A stretch of DNA of 64,000 nt from Schizochytrium sp. TIO01. Taxonomy: Eukaryota; Sar; Bigyra; Thraustochytrida; Thraustochytriidae. Numbering within the stretch: position 1 is the stretch's first letter; each line of letters begins with the position of its first letter. The stretch lies in contig SMSO01000014.1 of the NCBI GenBank assembly GCA_004764695.1, positions 757,148 to 821,147 of the forward strand, written 5' to 3'. The notes beneath the pieces are model-generated. The model did not search any database and had not been told where the DNA came from. It saw only the letters and a list, made by a program, of their open reading frames with translations. The translations under genes were made by a program, and so were the position numbers. Below are positions 11,762-22,455 of the stretch, one piece after another.

Positions 11762-14700
11762 GATGCTTCTCTATGGCGTATGGAATATGGATATACAACT
11801 CGTACAACAAACTTGCAAAGAGTCTATATTGATTAGGATCTGTGTGATCTCTTTAGAGATATTTTGGGTTTGCTGTTAAAAGTTTTGATGTTTTGCAGGA
11901 TTCGGTTGTCCCGGGAGAAACGATAGGCAAATTGCTTGCCTCTTTCAGTGTTCCAAGAACTCAATTCGGTGGGTAGGGATAATGCAACTTAGCTTTGGTT
12001 GGTAGAAGCTCCTACCAATAAAAGCTAATTTGTAAGTCTAACTTCGCGTTGCTTGCCTTAAACTCGTTGAGTTTGTGGTTTGCTCCCGCTTCTGCGTTTG
12101 GGATCTGCTGTTTTCAATAACTTGGCCATTTTGATTTTTTGATCTTTTTCTTGGATGGTAGGTTGATGTACATCCTATTCCTTCGAATTATATTATCTGA
12201 CTGAAAATAGAGTGCTGTCCCCTCCAACTATGCCTATAGATAAATTCAAAGCATTCGGGAACGGGTGTGTCTCCCAGAAGCATCGAGACATCTCCCGCGC
12301 TCTTTTTTTTTTTTTTTTTTTTTTTCTTTCTCAAATTGTCCTCTTACAAGGTTAGCATTTTAATTAAAAACTTCTTTAATAGAATTTATAAATCGGACGA
12401 TGTGTATGGACAAAGGTGTGTAATAAATGGAAAGGTCTTGTGATTAACAATAGAAGCATATTCCTTCAGTCGCTTCTCATGCTGCTGCAGGTTCTGCAAA
12501 CCTATACGCACCTTTTCAGATCAATCATCACCAGAGGAACATATGGATGTTTCTTTCACTCTTCGTTTTGTTTTCCTCCAAACACATCGATACTTTTTTT
12601 AAGTACTCACTTTTGAAGAACAATTAAAATGGTGCGCCCGCGCTCAACCGTCTTTCCTAAGAAAGGAGCTAAGTATTGAGGTACATAGGCTGGCTCCTCT
12701 TGCGCTACGTGCGTCAGTCTATCAATCAACGTAGACCTACCCATATGAAGCAATACTACTATCGTAAATAAATTTAAAGATATACTGTTTTCTAACTTCC
12801 ATCTTTAAAAACTACTCTCCACGCTCAGTACGCTTCTTCACAGATTGCATTGCAATTGTCATGGCCTCTCCATCATTCATCATACGATTGATTTGCTTAC
12901 CTCAATGACGGCCGCCACATCGCTCGCGAACCTTTCAATGTGGAGCACCACTTCGACCGCCTGCTGCGAATATGATCCGACCTTTCTAAAAGACACATAG
13001 ATTTATCAACAGTTACAGGTGTCCGGTAATGTATCGCTCTGTTGTCATCGCCCGCCTCCGCTTAGCTCGGAGAACCATAGAGTTCATTAAGTTGGCAGCG
13101 GACGACTTGAACAAAATAAAAACGTGAGTGCAGACGTCCATACCCTTATCCTGGAACAGAGATAGATGATCTTATAACATGTGCCAGCAAAAGTTGTCAT
13201 ACAAACTGATTAGGTACACAAATCGTTTTCTGTAAAAATAGAACAATTAAAAAAATATAAAAATGAAATAAAATGGAAATTTAAAAAACGAAACACTCTA
13301 GCAACACAAACGCATTTCTGTCTCGCTTCTTTAGACGTGCTTGCAGATTACTTTGAGATACACTATACCCTTTATTTTGGCTACCACCTTGCTATCTTGC
13401 AAGATTTATATGCTTCATCTGTGGCTGGTTATTTATTTGTGCATTTAGGGTCCGCGCCCGCGGCGTATGTTTCCAAGAGCGCGGGCAAGCTCGCTTTTTC
13501 TTTGTTTCTTCGCAAGTAAAGTGAGCCCGGTGTGCGGTTTCTTTTCAAGAACGAGAGGATGAAAGGCAAATTGCAGCGGCTTGCAGCTCGTAGCCCGCAT
13601 GGCTCGCACCAACTATCGTGGCAGAGCTCCATTTTCATGCAAAACTTAATACGGTGCACACCTTCATGAGTTTGATTTTGAGCCTTTGATAAGAGATCCG
13701 GCTGACAACGCCTTCAGTCGGACGCCACATCATGACACTGTAGTATTTTATCTAAGTTTATCCCTATTGATAATTGTCTCCCTTTTTTTCTTTTTTTGGT
13801 TCCTGTCTCCTTCTCCTTCAAGCATGATATAATTTATTTGTTTGTTTTGTTTTAAATTAACTTTTAATTTTAAAGTACAATAGCAATAATAGCAATAGGA
13901 AGAAGAAGAATAATAATAAGAATAATAAATTCTATTTCCAACATTCTCGACTGAAAGACCTCAAAAACACACCTCAGACCATGTTTTTGCAGTGTTCTGC
14001 CGAAATTAAAAAAAAAAATGGGAAACTAGTTATAATGATCAATATCGAGCTTTAAACCTACGTGGTTTTAAACGTGGGGATCCATTGCACTAAACAACGG
14101 CGACCCGGTCACTGGCATGCCGCTGATCGTGTCCATATTTATTCATGTTGAAATCGAGTGCATTTGTTTCTGAAGCTACTTGAGATCGCATGCATCAAAG
14201 AAGGAACAGAAAAGCTAATGAGTCAAGCCAGCATCGTCATCTCATGGCAACTCATAGCGTACAACACGCAACAAAAACCGAACTAAGCCTGATGGTTAGT
14301 GGCCCTGAGAGAGATAGCCAATGTATTACATGTGTCTGTCCAGCCTCTGCTTAGCAGCGCGGAGGTCATGCGAATTAGTAAAAGTGCAGGATGTATGGAC
14401 GCTAAAGCGAGCCCCGCAATTGGGGACCGACCGCTTCACTAACTGTCCGCGGCACGAAACCAGGCAGCTGTAAGGCTTTCTACCATATGAATAACCAAAT
14501 TGCTCTACTTTGATCTTTAGCCCTCCTGGTCCTGTTGACATTTCTCGCCTGAATTGTCTAGTTGTAACGGATATTTCTTTAAAACGCCACAGGTTGAGCC
14601 TACCACCATACAGCATGCTGGCACCAAAGACCATCCATGGAACAAAATCCAGGTGAAAATAGCACGTGCAGGTTGCATTGAAGCATCCTCCTCCTTATTA

Positions 14701-17700
14701 CTTCCCTCCGCGGCAGGCCCTCCTGACGCGTTCGAAGAAGCTTATACTTGGCCTGTGGTTCTAAGATCCCTGATGCGCAGCATTCTTTTACTCTATTACC
14801 TTTCGAAGAAATATCTTTTCCCGACAGGATTTATATATAAATTCTTTTTAATTTAAAATATAGGACTATATATTTTTATTTTTAAAACTTCAACAAGTTC
14901 TTTACAATCAATGTCTTTTCTTGGTCATTTGCTACCACATTTTGAAGTTGAGACTGGTGACCCTTTTGCTCTTCACGAGCAGGCCCGTGGCAAGGTACTT
15001 GTGTATAGACCCTCTGCAGGGCTTGTGGCGGTGAAACAAGGGCGTGCATTCTCACGAGGCTGCTCCGAAGCGTCCGTCGGAACTGTTCCCCTTCTAGCTG
15101 GCCTTGGAATGTAATATTTGTAATTCCAGAGCTCTTGAAATCGAGCAAAATCCTGAGCACAACGTATTCAAAAAACGCATTCTGAGAATCTAGAATGATA
15201 ACGAAACAATCGAATGTTCTTCGGTGATTCAGTTTATGTCATCGATGTAAACAACTTTGCCGCTGACCAAGAATTTTTTTTGTGTTGAAGTTGCTCTTTT
15301 GAGCATACTTACGGTCCTGCAGTTTCCCTGAATTGAGACGTGCCGGGATGCACCAAACATCAGAAGCTCTGCCACAAATAATACGAAACGGAGCTATGAA
15401 TGCACTGAAGTAGCATGTGTCTCTGAGTACGATTTTAACCACCAAGGGAAAATCAAATGATCCCCAGTAACAAGATATTTCTGGATCTACCGTATGCAAG
15501 CCTCTTCGTGTATAAAAAGCACGAACATGGCACCCTGCAGGAGAGACCAATTGAAGCGGTGCTTGCTCGCATGGCCTCGCACGTATGCAACATCTGGCAT
15601 TCTCCAGCCTCCCTAGTCCGCGCGCAGCTAATGTGATTTTTAAGAGGTGGTTCGTTAATAATTAAATTTTACCTTTTACCTTTTTACTTTTTTGCTTCCT
15701 TAGCCTATGTTATATCCATAAAGCAATGCGTCGCTCAGGATGAAGCGACAATTCTGACTGACCAAGGTGTTCTGTCAATTGAATAGAAATAAACCAAAGA
15801 GAAACTAAAGAGCTAGTTCGACCAGTCGATCAATACTCTGCCCACCCAACACCAAATGGTACACAAATCTCATCTTTTTTTTTTCTTTTTTTTTCCCTTT
15901 CCTCCTCAACTTTTTTATTCTAATTTTATATATACATATATATTGATGTTGATATTAAAACTTAATTTTTGAAATAGAAATAATGTCCACCCTTCAGCAC
16001 TAAAGAACAGCTTCCTAAGTTCGCCAGGTAAGCACTCCCCAAGTGCCATCGAAAGTCCTCAAGCTTTCTGCATGGATATAAATATCTGGTTTACACTCTC
16101 GCCGCCACTTCAATATCAGATTTCGCATCCGATACTATCAAAGTTGTTTTACTCTTTTGCGCGAATAAGCGAATAAACATAATAAAAGTCGTTCTACTTT
16201 GAAGGAGGAGTGCACACTTCAGAAGGTGCTCCGGGTGTCGATCAAATAATCGGTCTAAAAAACTAGTCACCATGAGCATTGCATTTTGGTATCGAAATAC
16301 CTAATTGTTTACGGTATGCCAGAACAGTCTTGCCGCGGGGTAAAAAGAGCAACTTTCAAGCAACTTATGGAGGTAAGCCCAGCTCTACAGCGAGCTTGAG
16401 TGTGACGAGAAACTGATAAATAGCGACCCAAGTAAATCTACACAAGCAATCACCCAGATTTGCCCTACTCCACGTCCAAAGAGTATGTAGCAGCGCGGAT
16501 TTGTCTGCTTGGAGGATGAAAGGCACTGACTGATTTGGGAGATAAATTCAGTTTATAACAGGCTCGCCTGTACTATAGCCACGAAAAGGAAGACGCGGAT
16601 ACTCGGGGCACTTCATGCGATGCATGGTGATTAAACTTGAATTGTTAGTTACATCGAATAATCAACTCGATATGAAATGTCCCCGCTGAAGTAAGGTATA
16701 TTCAATAGGAGTTTATATACATTTTTGAGATTTTAGAACAAAGTAGCAGTTTCGGGTCGATCAAATGTGCCCCATCCCTCCACTGGGAGCAGGCATTCTG
16801 AGTTTTCCTAGTCTCCTAGACTCTAATGGCAAAGGTAAGATCAACTTGCTACAATTATGATACCCATATGCTTCAAAAAAACTCCACATGCACTTATGAT
16901 CGAACAATTAGGGTATTTGCCCAAGTTCTCAAGCATCCACAACTCTCGCTACTACCAGAAGACCAACCTTCACCACTAAGGGAAATTCTATACTATTGAA
17001 TAGTCATAAGAAGGTCATCACAGTCTCAAAATGTACAGGGCCAAAGAAATTCGGCCAAAGTGAGAGTTCTAAAGGGAGGACTTGGCGACCGGGATATTTG
17101 GATGGACCCGAAGCCGGTCTGAGGTGCAGCATGTGGCCCTGCACAGTGATCATCGCGCTGGTTTTAATAAATCAAGCAATCTGACCTAATTATTACTTCG
17201 AATATCAGATGGTTCAACGATGATTGAATGATGGCAATTCATTACAATTTTTGAAGATGCATCTATTCGAAACGGGCAACAAAACCCACACACTCATCAT
17301 TATATTTATCTCTTTAGTTTGGCAACTCGCCAGCGAGAAGTAGGTTTCTTCGGAGCTTGTTGAAGTTTGTGTTGTTAACATATAAATTTGACGAGAAAGA
17401 TTGTCCTATGCAAACGGTCACAATATTTTCACAAACATCGCAACTACAAATAATCAAATTCCATATTTATGTTTTTGAATATCAATCCAACTTTATCTAC
17501 TCAACATTGTGGTTAATATTCGTATAGCGTCATTGGTATTCTTATGAAAGCAAAAGTTGACGGTTGAACTATCCAACCTTAATTTTAAAATAAAAATTCT
17601 TCCTACAAAAGGTTCCTTCGAATGGTTTCCAGAAGAATCAGCAATGCCTGCGATAATTCAGGGTTTCACTTGTAGATCCAACTTAGGCTTCTGCTGGGTT

Positions 17701-18935
17701 TGTCTTTTTAAATCTTTGAGAACTCCGTTCGCAATAGTCAAGAGTAGGAACTGAAACAAAATGCCATCAATGTCCATCCAAAGCTAACATTTTGCAACAT
17801 AAATCTCTGAATGGCGTCAAGAAGTTGCGTTAGACGAAATCTCAAGAAACGATCATACTCAGCTAGATTGACTTTCATATCGGCCATATCATAACCCTAT
17901 TCAGAAATTTTTGTTTGTACTTTTCTTAAAGGGTGTCAAATGACTTACTTTTATGGTTCGAATCGGATCGAGTGCGAAGATTTTGTATTGTGTATCAGCG
18001 CAATTTTAAACTGGATTCTCAGCGGCCTCTTTCACTCTCAAATCTATAGCCTCAATCTCACAAACTTCACCTCTCCTTGGGGCGGACTGGTCAAATTCAA
18101 TTTAATACCTCATTTTTCTTCTCCTAGTTTTCTGACCTTGCATAAATTTTCCGCAAATTTTTGCGTTTATCAAGTCAGAAGAGTGTAGAGGAATCTTTCA
18201 GTCTAAACTTTGCCAGATCGTGCATTTGGAGACTTGCAGAACTAGTAGTAGCTGAAATAGCAAACAATCAAGGAAGTACGTCCTTGTTTCTATATTTTCA
18301 CGATAGTAATTCCTAACTCCCTTAATCTCGCACGCGGAAGACCCTATATGCCTGTCTCAGTGTCCATATCAGCGCTCATATAAATCAGTTGTAAATTCAT
18401 CATCCAAATTGACCGTCCTCATATGGTTCAGCCTCAAAGCGAATAGAGTCCGACTACTTACTAATTACCAAATTGATAGAGGATACCAAAAGTAGAAAGA
18501 GTATATCTCAGCATGTACAAGAGGCCAAGTGAAACCTATCTTTCGGAGCCAAGGGCTCCATTCACCGCAAACACTTCTGAGACTCGCAAGGAGGTCATGG
18601 TTGCAGTGAATCCGCATCATACTCTTTCTTAGGTTCCAATGTGCGCAATATAGCAACAGTAACTGTCGTTCGTGTGCTTGACAAACTAGACTTCTACAAT
18701 TGATTGCTACATAAACTACAACAACCTCCCCAAATCTACCTCAAGTTCTTATCAACGTACCTGCTTGCCCACCTGCAGCAGTATTGCACGGGTTCGGATA
18801 GCTGTATCTCCGCTTCTGCGCTTCCAGAGGACAACCAAGAAGCAAAGCAACGAATCACTAGAATCACTCACTAGCTTACCATGCTTACCATAGGTTTATA
18901 TATCTTTGATTCATACCATTTATCATCAGTCAGTT
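11762..18935. other. long AT-rich stretch without a supported gene
   Basis: Seven kilobases upstream of the subtilisin gene. The first few hundred bases presumably hold its promoter. A 23-base T run lies at 12303-12325. Minus-strand open frames at 14326-14634, 14882-15160 and 15239-15550 (about 90-100 residues each) lie in sequence and could be pieces of an eroded or multi-exon gene, but I recognise no family and found no convincing splice sites. The remainder (15.6-18.9 kb) shows only short random open frames. Confidence 0.5.
12303..12325. repeat. poly-T tract
   Basis: Twenty-three consecutive T residues, the longest mononucleotide run seen in the window. It lies about 540 bp upstream of the subtilisin start, so it could be a nucleosome-excluding promoter element or a remnant poly(A) tail read on the other strand. 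No retrocopy body is visible beside it. Confidence 0.85.
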
Positions 18936-19008
18936 GCTTCGATAACTCAGTTGGTAGAGTGGTAGGTTTACACCCTGCAAGTCTTGGGATCGACGCCCGA
19001 TCGAAGTA
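18936..19008 (+). tRNA. tRNA-Val (anticodon UAC)
   Basis: The 73-base sequence folds into a complete cloverleaf. The 7-bp acceptor stem (GCTTCGA with TCGAAGT) begins with a G-U pair. The D stem is ACTC/GAGT with an AGTTGGTA loop. The anticodon stem is GTAGG/CCTGC around loop TTTACAC, giving anticodon TAC, which reads the Val codon GUA. The variable loop has 5 bases, the T stem is TTGGG/CCCGA, and the discriminator base is A. There is no intron. The T loop is ATCGACG, so the usual T54 is A, which weakens the B box; D-stem position 10 is A instead of G. A Pol III terminator lies just downstream. This is a likely functional nuclear tRNA gene, or possibly a slightly degenerate copy. Confidence 0.85.
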
Positions 19009-19020
19009 ATAGAGGATTTC

Positions 19021-19027
19021 TTTTTTT
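19021..19027 (+). terminator. RNA polymerase III T-run terminator
   Basis: Seven T residues begin 13 bases after the discriminator base of the tRNA-Val gene, preceded by a shorter T run (ttc). This is the standard position and composition for Pol III termination and supports transcription of the tRNA on the plus strand. Confidence 0.75.
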
Positions 19028-19824
19028 CCCTCTTCGATTTTCGACTTTTTGTAGTAGCATATATCAAATAGGCTGATAAGCCATTTAGACCGAGGTTAGC
19101 GATATTCCATAAAACCTGCATATAGTGCTACAGCTACTATGTAAGGTCAAGCCTTGCAAAATGCACTCATGAGGCACGCCTGTTAATTCATTTTTGCAGA
19201 AACCTGAAAAGTGGACTGTATCGATTTGATTAGACAGAACGTGGACTGGACAGAGTGAAGCTACGAAGGTGCATTTGAGTAGGTTTTATAAATCAATGTT
19301 TATTGGGATTTCTTAGAGAGTGCAATTTAGATCATAACAACGCAAATCGCATGATTCCATTCTCATTTCAAATTAAACGTGGAGGCTGGACCCCAAGATT
19401 TGAAATGAAATGTTTATGAGAATATAAAAACGAACCATGTTTAGATGGTGGCTTTCTCAGTACACGCAATACCACACGTTGTATACATTAATCTTTCGCT
19501 TGAATACGGGTGTGTGGATATGAGTACCATTGTTGAAAGAAGATCCTGTCAACAGAAGAAAAAATAAAGAAGCAATGCGTCATGTAAAAGTAGAATGTAT
19601 TCAAGAAAGAATCTTGCAATGACCTGTATGCAAACTGAAATCATCACTGTTTGCTCTTTAACGCAAACACCTTCATTATTCTCCTCTTGGAAATCGTCCC
19701 TATCGCGTTAAATTGCTATATTAGATACTTTCTATGTCTGCATATGAAAGGCGAGACTTGCGCTGAAGCAAAGAGCTGGATTTTAAAAAAATGATACTTT
19801 ATCTTTTTACACTTTGATCCTGCA
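19028..19824. other. gap between tRNA-Val and the P-loop gene
   Basis: About 800 bp of AT-rich sequence. It should contain the 3' UTR of the minus-strand P-loop gene ending at 19825. No ORF or structure beyond that is supported. Confidence 0.6.
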
Positions 19825-22455
19825 TTATTTGTGGAAAAGGGTGGAGAAGCCTTCATTTGCAGTGACAGAGACTGCTACAGCAGAAATGCTACTTGAAACG
19901 CGAAACATAAGATCACTGACACTGTCTTCAATACCTCTGGGATAAGCAGTAACTTCACCAGAGCTTGTTGGCCACTTTACCAACACAATGTCCACGAAAA
20001 CTGTGTATGGAGTGTTGCTGGATTCTAAAGACTGCATAAGTTTATACTTCCACATGAGCGCGAGACGAGCAGCCATATGATTGATACTCTCGTCTGGACG
20101 AGATACCAAAGTGAAAACAAAGATGAGCTCATCCCGGTTCAGTGTAGGAGCGATATCTTCTAAATCCCCATTCTCTTCAGACTCGGATTCCAAGTCCACT
20201 TCAGCATCGATGTTGAACAAGTGAAAACGCGAGAAAACATGCAAGGCGTCCACAGGCGCTTTCTTCGGAAGGGATGAATCATTAGCAAAAATCACGGAGT
20301 ACGGCAAGGTAGATGGATCTGCAAAACACACAGTGCCGTATCCACGAGTTCGGGTTGCATCGTAACCAACGTTATATACACCAGTGCCTGGGCGATTTGA
20401 GCCACGGAATTCGAACCCAACAGGTCTCCACAGTGACAAGTGTCGCGAACAAAGTCTGAAGTAGTCAGAGCGCGGAGAAATATTTCCTCGGGTTTTGACA
20501 TGGGAACGGATCTCAGAAAGGTAAATACTTCCCGAGCGCGTCACGGCTTCTTTTGCGCACATTCGAAGACGAAAAGAATCGGCGGCAATGTATGCCATCT
20601 CCTCCTCGTTTCGGGGCAGGCACGACAAACTTGCGGAATAAACTACATTAGCCCACATGTTAAGAGCAGCAATAATAATAGGGGACATGTGGACATAGAG
20701 ATTCTGCTCATCCGCTTCAAGTGCAAACAGGCCACTATGTTGGGCAGCCTCCAGAGACATATTGAGGGGGAAATCCTTGAGCCAAACATTACCAAATGTC
20801 CATGGATCAGAACTGTTCCTTACGGGCTGACGAGTAATAGCCAAAGCCAACAAATGCTTCATTGCACCAATGCTGACATTTTTCACAATCTCCAAATTTG
20901 TATGTTCAACATAGTCATCTACGGTGGTATATGTGCAAGTTGAAGCAGGGGGGAGGTTGAGAGCTGAGTGTACTTGTGAGCGCCACGTGGCATCCTTAAA
21001 GATAGACCCAAGCAAATTAAGCATATCTTTTCTTAACTCTCTTGCCCCGGCCAGATCTAGCTGTCCGTTTACAACTTTATGGGCGATCTTACCTCTTTCG
21101 AGAATCGAATCACTCAAGAATGTGTAAAATCGTGGATGGCCATCAATTTCATCCAGTAGATTTCTCACTAGATGCCCATCTCCAAGGATGATGTCTTCGA
21201 TTTCAGTTGGATCTTGCTGAGGAATGTTGCCCTCAAACTCGTAAAAAACATGAAGGGCAAACTGGCGCTCTAGACGCTCTTTAGCTTCTGGGTAAGCAGA
21301 AAACCCAGAAAGATGAATTTGCTTTGCACCTGTCACATCGCTGACAGTTGAATGGCGGTTGGTTTCCTGGTCATTGAGCTCGACGTAACTAGTCATGCCT
21401 GTGACAATAGGGTAAACACGAGTAAATTTATCACGATTGAGCTCGAGCGTCTGGGCACAGGTCTGCATCAAGGCCAGGGTTCCCTGAAGATCTTCACGAT
21501 ATTCATCAATCTGAAGGAAAATAGTATCAATCCCGAGGTCTTTTTTCAATCGACTCATGAACTGGTCTAACGTGAACTTTGTGTCGCCACACATGAGCCC
21601 TCGTAAGACCTCATCGTTTGGCATGACTCCACCTTGTAGAAGGGTAAGTAAGGTTGCAATCATGAAGCACTTGCCGTTGACTCGTCTTTGTGTGTTCGTG
21701 AAAAAGGCAGACCTGAGACCGGGAAGCTGCCTCATACAACGCATAAGGAAAATGCCTTTCTGCCCGCTCTTTTGGAGCATTCGGATGCTTGTGATTGAGA
21801 GTTCATATCCAAGCCGAGTCTTACCTGCTCCTGACGGACCTTTGATGATCGGGAAGTAGAAGTGCTGCGGACTAATGTACCGCTGGTTGATAAGACGCTT
21901 AGTAGTACTTCGCATTCGCGCAAATGCTGGTTCCGTCATTTCACTCATAATGTAATTTACGAAGTCGAAGTGGTCTCGGTCAAGATCCTCTTCTAACTCT
22001 GTTGTTGACTCGGGAAGGTCCAGACTTGAAAGTTCAAGAGAGTCGAACTTAGTACTTGTGTCAAAACGCATCGTGAGTGCGTCTAAGACTTCGTTCTGCT
22101 CCATCTCGCTGCAGCTATCCTGTAAGAAAACAATGTCAAAGAGAACGTACGAAATGACTTTACGGAGGCTCCAGCCTTCACCAATATACCGCAATATGAA
22201 GAAGACAGCGGACTTTGTAGCAAGGTTATAGTCTGAGTTACGAAGGTTCAGAATACAAAAAACGAACTCTGCAAGTTGCTCGTGCTCTATAGCTTGCTCA
22301 AGCTCCTGTTTATCTGGATATTCCTGCTCGAGAGAGTCAATGATGAGGCCAACGTAATTTCCTTCGGGCGGATCAGCGCTATTCACAGCTCTCAGAACGT
22401 CTTCGACCAGGACAGTTTCCTCTTCACTAAACAAATATTCTACGATCACGCTCAT
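19825..22455 (-). CDS. large P-loop NTPase, STAND/Crinkler-like, function unknown
   Basis: 876 residues; the frame runs seven codons further upstream only to a GTG, so I start at ATG 22455 (MSVIVEYLF). Residues 1-195 are helical and acidic. A P-loop domain follows: Walker A GPSGAGKTR near 206-214, a Walker B-like hydrophobic run ending in Asp317-Glu318 (FLQIDEY), and a sensor-like VTGMTS near 351-356. This layout (N-terminal domain, P-loop with IDE, long variable C terminus) resembles STAND-type ATPases and the NTPase module of Crinkler-type proteins in oomycetes and other eukaryotes. I see no N-terminal LFLAK or ubiquitin-like module and no clear nuclease motif in the C-terminal 300 residues, which contain an acidic loop near 755-770. 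It is uninterrupted and intron-free. ATP or GTP binding is likely; the biological role is unknown. Confidence 0.85.
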   Translation of the reverse strand: MSVIVEYLFSEEETVLVEDVLRAVNSADPPEGNYVGLIIDSLEQEYPDKQELEQAIEHEQLAEFVFCILNLRNSDYNLATKSAVFFILRYIGEGWSLRKVISYVLFDIVFLQDSCSEMEQNEVLDALTMRFDTSTKFDSLELSSLDLPESTTELEEDLDRDHFDFVNYIMSEMTEPAFARMRSTTKRLINQRYISPQHFYFPIIKGPSGAGKTRLGYELSITSIRMLQKSGQKGIFLMRCMRQLPGLRSAFFTNTQRRVNGKCFMIATLLTLLQGGVMPNDEVLRGLMCGDTKFTLDQFMSRLKKDLGIDTIFLQIDEYREDLQGTLALMQTCAQTLELNRDKFTRVYPIVTGMTSYVELNDQETNRHSTVSDVTGAKQIHLSGFSAYPEAKERLERQFALHVFYEFEGNIPQQDPTEIEDIILGDGHLVRNLLDEIDGHPRFYTFLSDSILERGKIAHKVVNGQLDLAGARELRKDMLNLLGSIFKDATWRSQVHSALNLPPASTCTYTTVDDYVEHTNLEIVKNVSIGAMKHLLALAITRQPVRNSSDPWTFGNVWLKDFPLNMSLEAAQHSGLFALEADEQNLYVHMSPIIIAALNMWANVVYSASLSCLPRNEEEMAYIAADSFRLRMCAKEAVTRSGSIYLSEIRSHVKTRGNISPRSDYFRLCSRHLSLWRPVGFEFRGSNRPGTGVYNVGYDATRTRGYGTVCFADPSTLPYSVIFANDSSLPKKAPVDALHVFSRFHLFNIDAEVDLESESEENGDLEDIAPTLNRDELIFVFTLVSRPDESINHMAARLALMWKYKLMQSLESSNTPYTVFVDIVLVKWPTSSGEVTAYPRGIEDSVSDLMFRVSSSISAVAVSVTANEGFSTLFHK

